The translations under genes were made by a program, and so were the position numbers. Of a stretch of 64,000 nt of DNA, positions 36,565-45,754 are shown piece after piece. Below the pieces are notes generated by a model, which was given only the letters and a program-made list of their open reading frames with translations, did no database searches and was not told the DNA's origin. The stretch is from the NCBI GenBank assembly GCA_964540795.1, contig CAZINX010000004.1:1-64000 (forward strand). Reading direction: 5' to 3'. Position 1 is the stretch's first letter. The number at the start of each line of letters is the position of its first letter. The stretch comes from Dichotomicrobium sp964540795 (GTDB lineage: Bacteria; Pseudomonadota; Alphaproteobacteria; Rhizobiales; Rhodomicrobiaceae).

Positions 36565-36649
36565 TGGTGGAGGAGGTTGGATTCGAACCAACGTAGGCAT
36601 AGCCAGCGGATTTACAGTCCGCCCCCTTTAGCCACTCGGGCACTCCTCC
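36565..36649 (-). tRNA. tRNA-Tyr (anticodon GTA), copy 2 (right, with promoter)
   Basis: Identical to the copy at 33823-33907: class II cloverleaf, anticodon loop CTGTAAA, encoded CCA. Its upstream side adjoins host-like GC-rich DNA and a good promoter at 36727-36755, so I take this side to be the ancestral upstream end of the locus. Confidence 0.95.
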
Positions 36650-36718
36650 ATAATCCCGGAGTCCCTTCGGCGCGGATGGCCTTGGCGGGAATCGGTCGCG
36701 CGCGGATCGCCCGCGACC
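36565..36718. repeat. Right direct repeat of the tRNA-Tyr block
   Basis: Partner of 33823-33976. Homology stops at about 36718, some 9 bp before the -10 of the tRNA promoter, near the expected transcription start. Confidence 0.9.
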
Positions 36719-36726
36719 TTTTCTGT

Positions 36727-36755
36727 GTTATGGGAGGCTGTGATCGTTCTGTCAA
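36727..36755 (-). promoter_or_regulatory. Promoter of tRNA-Tyr copy 2
   Basis: On the minus strand: TTGACA (36755-36750, full consensus), 17-bp spacer, CATAAC (36732-36727). This gives a start near 36720 and a leader of about 70 nt before the tRNA. It is the strongest promoter match seen in the window and is divergent to rlmB. Confidence 0.65.
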
Positions 36756-36778
36756 CCGCAGCCGAATGTTGCGCACCG

Positions 36779-37576
36779 ATGAGCCGACAGCCGAAATCGC
36801 GCGGGCCAAACACACCGGCTGCCAAACGCCGCAGCGCCAAGCCTGCGGCCGGCCGGCGCGTGGGCGTCATGATCTTTGGCCTACACGCGGCACGCGCCGC
36901 GATTGCCAACACCGAACGCAAAATCCGCGCGGTTCTGGCGACCGCCAATGCCGCCGAAAAGCTGAGCGATGTACTCGCCGCGCGTGGGCTGACGCCGCAA
37001 ATCGTCCGGCCCGACGATCTCGCGGCCCGTTTAGGCGCGAGCGCGGTGCATCAGGGCGTGGTCGTGGAGACCGAGCCGCTGCCGCCGCGCGACATCGCGA
37101 GCTTCGAGGCTCTCAACCTCGTCGTCGTGCTCGACCAAGTCACCGATCCGCAGAATGTCGGCGCGATCCTGCGCAGCGCGGCCGCCTTTGGCGCGGACGG
37201 GCTGGTGACGACCGCGCGGCACTCGCCGCCGCTGGAAGGCGCCCTGGCCAAGGCCGCGTCGGGCGGGCTGGAGCATGTGCCGGTGGCGCTGATCCCGAAC
37301 CTCGCGCGCGGGCTGGAAGAGTTGGGCGAACGCGGCGTCATGCGGATCGGACTGGATTCGTGCGGCGATCAGGTGTTCGAGGATTTGCCGGCGTTCGACC
37401 GGCTGGCGCTCGTGCTCGGCGCGGAGGACAAGGGCCTGCGCCGCCTCACCCGCGCGCACTGCGACGCGGTTTGCGCGCTGGCCGCGCCGGGCGCGATTCA
37501 TAGCCTGAATGTTTCGAACGCCGCGGCCATCGCTCTGCATCACGCCTGGCTCAAGCGGCGGCAGGCGTCCAGATAG
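36779..37576 (+). CDS. rlmB: 23S rRNA (guanosine-2'-O)-methyltransferase RlmB (SpoU/TrmH family)
   Basis: A 265-residue SPOUT methyltransferase. An N-terminal substrate-binding domain (VMIFGLHAARAAIANTERKIRAVLA) precedes the knot domain with LVVVLDQVTDPQNVGAILRSAAAFGADGLV (motif 1), LALVLGAEDKGLRRLTRAHCD (motif 2) and GAIHSLNVSNAAAIALHHAW (motif 3). RlmB methylates G2251 of 23S rRNA. The frame is open to 36725, but the ATG at 36779 starts beyond the divergent tRNA promoter and fits the family's basic N-terminal tail. Confidence 0.9.
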   Translation: MSRQPKSRGPNTPAAKRRSAKPAAGRRVGVMIFGLHAARAAIANTERKIRAVLATANAAEKLSDVLAARGLTPQIVRPDDLAARLGASAVHQGVVVETEPLPPRDIASFEALNLVVVLDQVTDPQNVGAILRSAAAFGADGLVTTARHSPPLEGALAKAASGGLEHVPVALIPNLARGLEELGERGVMRIGLDSCGDQVFEDLPAFDRLALVLGAEDKGLRRLTRAHCDAVCALAAPGAIHSLNVSNAAAIALHHAWLKRRQASR

Positions 37577-37612
37577 ACCGCGGCGCGCGCGCCCGGACGC
37601 CTGCGCGAAGCC

Positions 37613-37873
37613 CTACTTGTAGTGCTTGTAGCGCCGGTCTTCGCGATAGTATTGGCACACCGGCTCGCCTTTAAGCTTGTAGGCCGTCTTCTTGATGATG
37701 TTGAACGGCCACTTGTACATATGGCACTTCTCGCCAACCAGATAGGCGACGACCAGATAAGCGCCCACGCCGATCGCGATGGCGCCGCCATCGGCCTTCG
37801 CGCGATCAACCGGCGCAGCGGCAAGCGACACGGCCAGGGCCGCGCCGCCCACGACGCTCAACAGTTTGTTCAT
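37613..37873 (-). CDS. Small exported or membrane protein, unknown
   Basis: An 86-residue protein with a signal-like N terminus (MNKLLSVVGGAALAVSLAAAPVDRAKA), a hydrophobic segment (GGAIAIGVGAYLVVAYLVG), then a basic, aromatic tail (KCHMYKWPFNIIKKTAYKLKGEPVCQYYREDRRYKHYK) with two cysteines. A GAGGAAG site precedes the ATG. No family recognised. Probably in the envelope. Confidence 0.65.
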   Translation of the reverse strand: MNKLLSVVGGAALAVSLAAAPVDRAKADGGAIAIGVGAYLVVAYLVGEKCHMYKWPFNIIKKTAYKLKGEPVCQYYREDRRYKHYK

Positions 37874-38043
37874 GGTAAAACTTCCTCAAGCCAAAACGAA
37901 GCAGTCCCCATTACATGCTTCAGCTTTCTTAATAATCGGTTGAGGGATGGGAGCCGTTCGTCGAAAAACGGCACAAGGTCGAGGTCGGCGAGGCCGGAGC
38001 ATGTGCGGGACACAAGACTTGTGATTGCCCGGTCGAGCGTCGA

Positions 38044-38679
38044 TCAGATAAGCAGGCCGAAGCCCATCCCCGGCATCATCTGCTGCAGCCCGGCGGCGAA
38101 GCCCAGCATCGGCGCGAACGCGAACGCCGCGAAGTCGTTCGGCCGCCCGCTCGCACGACCGGACTGGGGCGGCTGAGGCGCGCGAAGAAGCGGCTGCTGC
38201 CATGGGGTCGGCTGCGTGAGGCCGCGCCACCAGGCGATGCTCATCCCGAACATATCCGCACCGGTGACAGGCCCGGCGCCCCGCGTGAAGGCGCTGAAGG
38301 TCTGGGGCGAGGCGTAGGCCAGCGGCCAGGCGGCCGAGGGCATCAACCGCTGCATCGGGGTCAGGGCCCAGCCGAACGTGGCGTGCATGAGCCGCTCATA
38401 GGCGATCGCGTTCCGGACACGGCCGAAGGCAACACTGAGGCCATGCCATGTGCGGCTGAGCGTGGTCGTGACGTGAAGCGCCATCTCACGGGAAGCGCCG
38501 TGCGTTATGCCGGTCAAGGTTCGGGAGCGTTGTTCCGGCTTTGTGACGGGCGCAGACTGCTGGCGCTTTTGCGCGCCGCTTCCACCTCCGCTTGCGCCGC
38601 ATGGCGCAGCGGTCGCCGTCCCAACGGCCATCAGAGGCAAGAGCCAGAACACCGCATTGATCCCATAACTGAAATGCAA
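38044..38679 (-). CDS. Hypothetical exported protein
   Basis: A 211-residue open frame beginning with a hydrophobic leader (YGINAVFWLLPLMAVGTATAAP) from a TTG start with an AGGAAA site. The rest is Ala/Gly/Pro/Met-rich with MQRLMPSAAWPLAYASPQTF and a Met-rich end (QQMMPGMGFGLLI). No family recognised. Composition is compatible with a real gene but not proof of one. Confidence 0.45.
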   Translation of the reverse strand: MHFSYGINAVFWLLPLMAVGTATAAPCGASGGGSGAQKRQQSAPVTKPEQRSRTLTGITHGASREMALHVTTTLSRTWHGLSVAFGRVRNAIAYERLMHATFGWALTPMQRLMPSAAWPLAYASPQTFSAFTRGAGPVTGADMFGMSIAWWRGLTQPTPWQQPLLRAPQPPQSGRASGRPNDFAAFAFAPMLGFAAGLQQMMPGMGFGLLI

Positions 38680-38773
38680 CTTTTCCTATAATAAACAGGC
38701 AAATATTGCGTCGCAACAAAAATGTGCGGCGCAACACGAGATCAAACTTGCGGTCAAGCCCGCGGTGCCGGCT

Positions 38774-39178
38774 TCAGCAGCCGTCCGGCCATGCTGCGCG
38801 CGGGCGCGTTGGCGCGGGGACATAAACGCGCTGGCGTTTGTGAACCCAGCGCTGGCTCGGCCCGTGATACCGCGCGACGTTTTCGTATGGCTTCAGCAGC
38901 ACCCGCTTCTTGCGGTAGACGATGTGGCCCGAGCGCGTGCGGACCTTCACCTTGCGGTACCCATAGACGCCCGGCAGGCGCTCGATCCGGTAAATGCCGG
39001 GCCGGTCGACGACATGCTCGCGCACAACCCGGTGATGCACGCGCGGCTCATGCATGAGCGTGCAGCCGTCGTCGCCGCGCAGCCAGTCGCCCAGGGCCTG
39101 GGCGGGCCGCAGATCGCCCGATACGCCGAACGCAAACGCGACGACACCCAGAACAAGACACAAACTCAACTTTTTCAT
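38774..39178 (-). CDS. Small secreted basic protein, unknown
   Basis: A 134-residue protein: signal peptide MKKLSLCLVLGVVAFAFGVSGDLRPAQA, then a Tyr/Arg/Val-rich basic domain (VHHRVVREHVVDRPGIYRIERLPGVYGYRKVKVRTRSGHIVYRKKRVLLKPYENVARYHG) that looks like repeated short beta strands. No family recognised. Periplasmic or surface location likely. Confidence 0.6.
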   Translation of the reverse strand: MKKLSLCLVLGVVAFAFGVSGDLRPAQALGDWLRGDDGCTLMHEPRVHHRVVREHVVDRPGIYRIERLPGVYGYRKVKVRTRSGHIVYRKKRVLLKPYENVARYHGPSQRWVHKRQRVYVPAPTRPRAAWPDGC

Positions 39179-39269
39179 ATTTAACCACCGTATCGGATTG
39201 ATACACGCATCCTAGCGGGACCCTTCCAGCGCCGCAAAGCCGGAGACCAGAATTTGTAAATGAAACCTG

Positions 39270-39284
39270 TTCACACTGTGTGAA
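39270..39284. promoter_or_regulatory. Perfect palindrome upstream of glutamate dehydrogenase
   Basis: TTCACAC-T-GTGTGAA, perfect 7-bp arms, about 100 bp before the start codon. Likely a dimeric regulator site. No matching regulator gene is nearby. Confidence 0.45.
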
Positions 39285-39386
39285 GATGTGGAGGCCCTTG
39301 TTCTCTGCCTACTAATGCGGCACGCTGCCCGTGATCGTGGGCAATCCTCGACGTGCCGACCGACAGACAAGAAAACAGGAAGCGTC

Positions 39387-42300
39387 ATGGCCTCCGCCGT
39401 CGAGCCTCTTCCGAGTTCCAGCATGGACGATGTTCTCACGGCGCTCGACGCGATTGCGGCGTCCGGGAACATCACAGATACCGATAATCTGACGACCTTC
39501 ACGCGGCTCCTCTACAGCGACCTCAACGAGGCCGACCTGCGCCAGTCGGATGCGCAGGCGCTGGCGGCGCTGGCGCGCGAGACCTTTGCGTTCTTTCATA
39601 AGCGCCAGCGCGGCACGCCAAATGCGCGCATCAGCCGCGCGCCGACCGGGCCGGGCGGGGCAACGCGGACCATCGTTCATATCGTCAACGACGACATGCC
39701 GTTCCTGGTCGACTCGGTACTCGGCGAGGTCATCGACCGCGGCCTGAAGCTCGACTGGATTGCCCACCCGATCCTGCATGTCGGGCGCGACCCGGACTGC
39801 CGCCTTCTCTATCTCGACGAGCACAAGGCGAAGGAGCCGCCTGTCGAGGAGATGCCGGAAGCCGGGCTGGAGAGCGTCATGGTCATCCAGCTTGAGGACA
39901 TGCCGTCCGAGACCGAGCGCAATGTCCTGCAAAAGGCGATCATCCAGACGCTTCATGACGTGCGCGCCGTCGTCGGCGACTGGAAGCCTATGATGGCGCG
40001 TTTCCGCGAAGCCGTCGAACGCTACAAGACCGGCAATCCGCCGGTGCCGGAGGATGAGCGCGCGGAGTCGATCCGCTTTCTGGAGTGGATTTCCGATCGC
40101 AACTTCGTCTTCCTCGGGATGCGGAACTACCGCTTCGAGCCGAACAGCGAACCGCCCGAGCTGGCGCCCGATCCCGAGTCCGGCATGGGCATCCTGCGCG
40201 ACATCAACGCCAAGCTGCTGCGCCAGCCGGGAGAGGGGACCAGTATGCGCTCCGAGGCGGTGGAGGTTTTCCTGCGCCCGGAGCCGCTCATCATCACCAA
40301 GGGCAATCTGCGCTCGCGCGTCCACCGGCGCGTGAACATGGATACGATCAGCATGAAGCTTTATGACCGGGAGGAGCATCCGGTCGGCGAAATCCGCGTT
40401 GCGGGCCTGTTCACCGCGTCGGCCTACACGCGCTCTGTCGAGGACATCCCGTTCCTGCGGCGCAAGGCCAAGCTTGTGCTCGACCGTTCGGGCTTCCCCG
40501 AGCAGAGCCATTCCTGGCGCGCGCTGCGCACCGTGCTCGACACCTATCCGCGCGACGAGCTGTTCCAGATCGACGTGGATCAGCTTTTGTCCTTCGCCAC
40601 TGAAATCCTCTCGCTCGAACTCAAGCCGAAGACCCGAGCTTTCGTGCGCTATGACACCTTCGGCCGGTTCGCCTCGGTGCTGATCTATGTCGCGCGCGAC
40701 CGCTTCTCGACGGAAAAGCGCGTGCGCATCTGCGAGTATCTGGCGGAGGCGTTCGGCGGCGAGGTGACGAAGGCGACGCCATTCTTCACCAGCGCGCCGC
40801 TTGTGCGGCTGCACGTCATCGTCTGGCGCACCGGCGCCGAGCCGATCGGCCCCGCCCCGGCCGACCTCGAAGAACAGGTCGAAAATATCGTCCGCTCCTG
40901 GCGCGAGACGCTGCGCGACCGCCTGCGCGAAATCCATGGCGAGCGCGCGGGCGGCCTGATCGCGCGTTACAGCGATGCTTTCTCCGCGGGCTATGAAGAG
41001 TACAACTCCACTTACCGCGCGCTCGGCGACATCCAGAAGCTGGAAGAGTTGTGTCCCGAGTGCCCGATCACCGTGGAGTTCTGCAAGGACGAGAGTTGCG
41101 GCCCGACCCAGGTGCGTGTGAGCCTCTATCAGCTCGATGAGCCAATCTCGCTGAGCCGGCGCGTGCCGATCTTCGAGAACATGGGCTTTGCCGCCAGTTC
41201 GGAGCGCACCTTCACGGTCGAGCCGCAGATTGGCGGTGAGCGGCGCACGGTTTATCTGCACGACATCCTGCTGGAGCCGCGCACCGAGGGCGCAATCGAG
41301 ATCGACGCCGTGCGCGAGCGGCTGGAAAACGGCTTCCTGCGCGTCTGGTATGGCGAGGCGGTGAACGACGCCTATAACGGCCTGATCCTGCGCGCCGGGC
41401 TGACATGGCGCGAGGCGGCCGTGTTCCGCGCTTACGGCTCCTATCTCCGCCAGATCGGCGCGCCGTTCGGCCAGGGCTATATGGCCGGTACGCTTCAGCG
41501 GCATCGCGACATCGCGCGCGATCTGATCGCAGTATTCCACCGGCTTTTCGACCCCGGCCCGAACCCGGCCGAGGCTGAGGACCCCGACGCGCTCGCCGCG
41601 CGGATCGAGGACGCGCTCGACGCCGTCGCCAGCCTCGACGAGGACCGCATCCTGCGGCGCTTCCTGAACGTCATTCAGGCGACGATGCGCACAAACTTCT
41701 ACCGCCACGGTCCGGTTGACGGCGGCCCGGCAACGATTGCCTTCAAGCTGGCGAGCAGGCAGATCGAGGGGCTGCCGCTGCCGCACCCCTACGCCGAGAT
41801 TTTCGTGCATTCGCCGCGCGTGGAGGGCGTCCACTTGCGCAGCGGGCCGATCGCGCGCGGCGGTATCCGCTGGTCCGACCGGGCGCAGGACTTCCGCACC
41901 GAGGTGCTCGGGCTGGCCAAGGCGCAGCAGGTGAAGAACGCCGTGATCGTGCCGCAGGGCGCGAAGGGCGGCTTCTACCCGCGACAGATTCCGGCCGATG
42001 CAGGGCGCGAGGCGCGGATGGAAGAAGGCGTGGCCTGCTACAAGCAGTTCATTTCCAGCCTGCTCTCCATCACCGACAACCTGAAGGAAGACCTTGTTAT
42101 CCCGCCGGAGCGGGTGGTGCGCCGCGACGGCGATGACGCCTACCTCGTCGTGGCGGCGGACAAGGGCACAGCGACCTTCTCCGACATCGCCAACCAGATC
42201 GCGCAGGAAAACGACTTCTGGCTGGACGATGCTTTCGCGTCGGGCGGTTCGGCGGGCTATGACCACAAGAAGATGGGCATCACGGCGCGCGGCGCCTGGG

Positions 42301-44243
42301 AGGCGGTCAAGCGGCACTTCCGTGAGCTGAACCACGACATTCAGAAAGAACCGTTCACCGCGATCGGGATCGGCGACATGTCAGGCGACGTGTTCGGCAA
42401 CGGAATGCTGCTCTCCAAACAGACCCGGCTGCTCGCCGCCTTCGACCATCGGGACATCTTCATCGACCCCGATCCCGACCCGGTGACGAGTTGGGGGGAG
42501 CGCAAGCGCCTGTTCGATATCGCGCGGATCACCTGGCAGGACTACGACCGCAGCAAGATCTCCAAGGGCGGGGGCGTGTTCAGCCGCAGCGCCAAGGCGA
42601 TCCCGCTGACGCCGGAAATCCGCAAACTGACGGGGCTGGAGGCCGACGAGGTCACGCCCAACCAGCTCATCAATGCGATCCTGCGGATGCAGGCCGACCT
42701 GCTCTGGTTCGGCGGCATCGGCACGTTTGTCCGCGCCGCCAGCGAAACCAACGCCGACGTCAACGACCGCGCCAACGACGCCGTGCGCGTCACCGCGAGC
42801 GAGCTGCGTGTGCGGGTGATCGGCGAGGGCGCGAACCTGGGCATCACCCAGCGGGGGCGCATCCAGTTCGCCATGCGCGGCGGGCGCGTGAACACCGACG
42901 CGATAGACAATTCGGCGGGCGTCAACTCGTCGGACTTCGAGGTCAACATCAAGATCGCGCTGGGCAAGGCCGGGCGCGCCGGCAAGATCACCCGCGAAGA
43001 GCGCAACGACATCCTCGCCAGTATGACCGACGAAGTCGCGCATGACTGCCTGCGCAACAACTATCTGCAGACGCTGGCGATCAGCCTTGGCGCCCGGCGC
43101 GGGCTGGCCGATCTGGGCTTTCAGGCGCGGCTGATGGAGGCGCTGGAAGACAGCGGCCTCAACCGCGATGTGGAGGACCTGCCGAGCAACGCCGAAATCC
43201 GAGGCCGCAGCCAGCAGAACCAGCCGCTGACCCGGCCAGAGCTGGCGGTGCTGCTCGCCTGGGCGAAGATCGACCTGTATGACCGGCTGGTCGACTCCCC
43301 GGTCTGCCGCGACCCGCATCTCAGCTACGCGCTGCAGGACTATTTCCCGGAGACGCTGCGCACCCGCTTCGCCGACGAAATCGAAGCGCACCCGCTGCGC
43401 CGCGAGATTATCGCCACGCAGCTCGCCAATGCGATCATCAACCGGGGCGGCTCGACCTTCATCGTCCGGCTGGTGCAGGAGACGGGCAATTCCGCCGACG
43501 AGATCGCCTACGCCTTCGCGGCGGTGATGCAGAGCTACGGCTTCCGGCGGCTCTATGACGCCATCGACGCGATCGACAACCAGATCGACGGGATGCGCCA
43601 GCTCGATCTTTATCTCCTTCTGCAGAATGAAGTCCGGCGGCAAACCGCCTGGTTCCTGCGTCACGGTCGCTTTGAGCGCGGGCTGGAGCCGGTCATCTCG
43701 CGCTATCGCGACGGGATCGCGCGCATCTCCGACCATCTTGACGCTGTGCTCCCGGCGGAACAGGCCCAGCACGTCAAGGTCACGCAGGCCGATTATGACG
43801 CGGCAGGCGTGCCGGAAAGCCTTGCCGGCAAGCTCGCCGAGCTGGGGCCGCTCGGTGACGCCCCGGACATCATTCTCACTGCCGAAGAAGGCGGCTATGA
43901 TCTGCTGCAGACCGCGCGGGTGTATTATCAACTGTCCGGCTATTTCTGCATGGGGGCGCTGCGCCGCGTCGCGGAGGGGCTGGCGCAGACCGACTATTAC
44001 GACCGGCTGGCGGTCAACACGACGATGGAGCTGGCGGCGGTGGCGCTGCGCGCGCTGACCCTGCGCATTCTGAATGAGGCGGAGATGCAGGCGACCGACC
44101 CGGATTTCGATGCCTGGTTCGAGCAGACGAGCGCGGCCGTATCGCGGACGCGGGGCGGCATCGTTTCGCTGATCGAAGGCGGCGAGCCGTCGCTGGCGAA
44201 GCTGACCGTCGCCGTCGCGCAACTGCGTGATCTCGCCGGATGA
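39387..44243 (+). CDS. gdhB: NAD-specific glutamate dehydrogenase, large (180-kDa class) type
   Basis: A 1618-residue protein, the size of the L_180 class of NAD-GDH (about 1600-1650). The N-terminal third contains ACT-like regulatory segments (HIVNDDMPFLVDSVLGEVIDRGLKLDWIAHPI). The catalytic core starts near SGPIARGGIRWSDRAQDFRTEVLGLAKAQQVKNAVIVPQGAKGGF, and a Rossmann part holds GIGDMSGDVFGNGMLLS. It converts glutamate and NAD to 2-oxoglutarate, NADH and ammonia and is normally catabolic. I chose the ATG at 39387 after an AACAGGA site; the frame extends upstream. It overlaps the next MFS gene by 4 bp. The symbol follows Pseudomonas practice. Confidence 0.93.
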   Translation: MASAVEPLPSSSMDDVLTALDAIAASGNITDTDNLTTFTRLLYSDLNEADLRQSDAQALAALARETFAFFHKRQRGTPNARISRAPTGPGGATRTIVHIVNDDMPFLVDSVLGEVIDRGLKLDWIAHPILHVGRDPDCRLLYLDEHKAKEPPVEEMPEAGLESVMVIQLEDMPSETERNVLQKAIIQTLHDVRAVVGDWKPMMARFREAVERYKTGNPPVPEDERAESIRFLEWISDRNFVFLGMRNYRFEPNSEPPELAPDPESGMGILRDINAKLLRQPGEGTSMRSEAVEVFLRPEPLIITKGNLRSRVHRRVNMDTISMKLYDREEHPVGEIRVAGLFTASAYTRSVEDIPFLRRKAKLVLDRSGFPEQSHSWRALRTVLDTYPRDELFQIDVDQLLSFATEILSLELKPKTRAFVRYDTFGRFASVLIYVARDRFSTEKRVRICEYLAEAFGGEVTKATPFFTSAPLVRLHVIVWRTGAEPIGPAPADLEEQVENIVRSWRETLRDRLREIHGERAGGLIARYSDAFSAGYEEYNSTYRALGDIQKLEELCPECPITVEFCKDESCGPTQVRVSLYQLDEPISLSRRVPIFENMGFAASSERTFTVEPQIGGERRTVYLHDILLEPRTEGAIEIDAVRERLENGFLRVWYGEAVNDAYNGLILRAGLTWREAAVFRAYGSYLRQIGAPFGQGYMAGTLQRHRDIARDLIAVFHRLFDPGPNPAEAEDPDALAARIEDALDAVASLDEDRILRRFLNVIQATMRTNFYRHGPVDGGPATIAFKLASRQIEGLPLPHPYAEIFVHSPRVEGVHLRSGPIARGGIRWSDRAQDFRTEVLGLAKAQQVKNAVIVPQGAKGGFYPRQIPADAGREARMEEGVACYKQFISSLLSITDNLKEDLVIPPERVVRRDGDDAYLVVAADKGTATFSDIANQIAQENDFWLDDAFASGGSAGYDHKKMGITARGAWEAVKRHFRELNHDIQKEPFTAIGIGDMSGDVFGNGMLLSKQTRLLAAFDHRDIFIDPDPDPVTSWGERKRLFDIARITWQDYDRSKISKGGGVFSRSAKAIPLTPEIRKLTGLEADEVTPNQLINAILRMQADLLWFGGIGTFVRAASETNADVNDRANDAVRVTASELRVRVIGEGANLGITQRGRIQFAMRGGRVNTDAIDNSAGVNSSDFEVNIKIALGKAGRAGKITREERNDILASMTDEVAHDCLRNNYLQTLAISLGARRGLADLGFQARLMEALEDSGLNRDVEDLPSNAEIRGRSQQNQPLTRPELAVLLAWAKIDLYDRLVDSPVCRDPHLSYALQDYFPETLRTRFADEIEAHPLRREIIATQLANAIINRGGSTFIVRLVQETGNSADEIAYAFAAVMQSYGFRRLYDAIDAIDNQIDGMRQLDLYLLLQNEVRRQTAWFLRHGRFERGLEPVISRYRDGIARISDHLDAVLPAEQAQHVKVTQADYDAAGVPESLAGKLAELGPLGDAPDIILTAEEGGYDLLQTARVYYQLSGYFCMGALRRVAEGLAQTDYYDRLAVNTTMELAAVALRALTLRILNEAEMQATDPDFDAWFEQTSAAVSRTRGGIVSLIEGGEPSLAKLTVAVAQLRDLAG

Positions 44244-45628
44244 GCAGCGTGGCCGAAAGCGCCGCGCCCGCGCAGACCCGCGCCAGCCCGAAAGGAATCG
44301 GCGGCTGGGTGCTGTTCGACTGGGCCGCGCAGCCGTTCTACACGCTCATAACCACCTTTCTGTTCGCGCCCTATTTCGTGCAAGGCTTCATGACCGATCC
44401 GGTCGCCGGGCAGTCGCTCTGGGGCTTCGTGACGGCCGCGGCGGGCGTCGCGGTCGCGCTGCTCAGCCCCATGCTCGGCGCGATGGCCGATGCCAGCGGG
44501 CGGCTGAAGCCCTGGATTTTCGGCTGGTCGGTGGTGTTCATCGCGGCGCAGGCGGCGCTGTGGTTCGCGGCGCCGGGCGATATGGGCGCGCTGCCGCTCA
44601 TCATTACGGCCATTGTCGCGGCAATCCTGGCGGCGGAGTTCTCCACGGTGCTGACCAACGCGATGATGCCCTCGCTGGTCGGGCCGCGCGCGCAGGGGCG
44701 GCTGTCGGGTTTCGGCTGGGCGGCGGGTTATGCCGGGGGGCTGCTGGCGCTGGTAATTTTCGCAGCGTTTCTGCTGGTACAGGATGGGGCGGACGAGACG
44801 CTGCTCGGCTTCGCGCCGCTGCTGCCGCTCGACCCCGAAGCGGGCGAGGGCGCGCGCTTCACCGGGCCGTTCGCAGCGGTGTGGTATCTCATTTTCGTGG
44901 TGCCGCTGTTCCTGTTCACGCCGGATTTGCGCGGGCCAAAGCACGCGCTCTCCGCCGCAGCGCGCAGCGGCTGGCGCGAGTTCGGGCGCACGGTGCGCAA
45001 TGTCTGGAAATACAAGAACGTCGTACGCTTCCTGTTTGCCCGGCTGCTCTACACCGACGGGCTTTCTGCGATCTTTGCGTTTGGCGGCATTTACGCGGTG
45101 TCGGTTTTCGGCTGGGGCTCGGCGACGCTCGGGCTGTTCGGCATCGTGCTTGCCGCGACCGCGGGGATCGGGGCGGCGCTCGGCGGCGTCTTGGACGACC
45201 GTGTCGGCGCGAAGCCGGTGATCCTCGCGGCGCTGCTTTTGCTCATCACCGGATCGGTCGGCGCGCTGTCCATCGATCGCGACTCCGTGCTGTTCGTCGT
45301 GCCCATCGCGGGCGGCCCGGAGCCGGGCGGGCTGGCCAGCTTCGCGGAGCAGGCCTATCTGGGCTTTGCCATCCTCATCGGGCTGGCAGCCGGGCCGCTG
45401 CAATCGGCCAGCCGCAGCTTCATGGCGCGCATCGCCCCGCCCGACAAGTCGGCGGAGTTCTTCGGGCTTTACGCGTTCTCCGGGAAAATCACAGCCTTCG
45501 CCGCGCCGCTTCTGGTCGCGGGCGTGACCGTGCTCAGCGACAGCCAGCGCATCGGCATCGCCAGCATCGGCGTGTTCCTGGTCGCAGGCTTCATCGCCAT
45601 GCTGTTTGTCAAGCCCGCCTCTCGGTAA
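44240..45628 (+). CDS. MFS transporter, UMF1 (Atg22-like) family
   Basis: A 462-residue polytopic protein of the UMF1/Atg22-like family: GGWVLFDWAAQPFYTLITTFLFAPYF is the characteristic first helix, and AVALLSPMLGAMADASGRLKPWIFG the following loop. In yeast Atg22 exports amino acids from the vacuole; bacterial substrates are unknown. The start overlaps the glutamate dehydrogenase stop (ATGA), suggesting a joint role with amino-acid use. Confidence 0.87.
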   Translation: MSSVAESAAPAQTRASPKGIGGWVLFDWAAQPFYTLITTFLFAPYFVQGFMTDPVAGQSLWGFVTAAAGVAVALLSPMLGAMADASGRLKPWIFGWSVVFIAAQAALWFAAPGDMGALPLIITAIVAAILAAEFSTVLTNAMMPSLVGPRAQGRLSGFGWAAGYAGGLLALVIFAAFLLVQDGADETLLGFAPLLPLDPEAGEGARFTGPFAAVWYLIFVVPLFLFTPDLRGPKHALSAAARSGWREFGRTVRNVWKYKNVVRFLFARLLYTDGLSAIFAFGGIYAVSVFGWGSATLGLFGIVLAATAGIGAALGGVLDDRVGAKPVILAALLLLITGSVGALSIDRDSVLFVVPIAGGPEPGGLASFAEQAYLGFAILIGLAAGPLQSASRSFMARIAPPDKSAEFFGLYAFSGKITAFAAPLLVAGVTVLSDSQRIGIASIGVFLVAGFIAMLFVKPASR

Positions 45629-45650
45629 TTCGCTTTGTGAAATAATCATC

Positions 45651-45737
45651 GTCATTGCGAGCGAAGCGACGCAATCCAGCCACGGGATGCCGACTTGTGC
45701 GGCTGGATTGCTTCAGCCCGTTGGGCTTCGCAAAGAC
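45651..45737. repeat. Dispersed palindrome (GTCATTGCGAGCGAAGC family), copy 1
   Basis: GTCATTGCGAGCGAAGCGAC...GCAATCCAG and its mirror CTGGATTGC...GCTTCGCAAAGAC form a long imperfect hairpin. It lies in the 126-bp gap between convergent genes (UMF1 and purH). Same family as 62242-62324. Probably a REP-like mobile palindrome that can also act as a bidirectional terminator. Confidence 0.85.
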
Positions 45738-45754
45738 AGACGTCGTCGGGCCGC

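Noticed and set aside
39312..42335. A 1007-residue minus-strand frame opposite glutamate dehydrogenase
   Set aside because: Shadow of a real conserved gene; no domain pattern in its translation.
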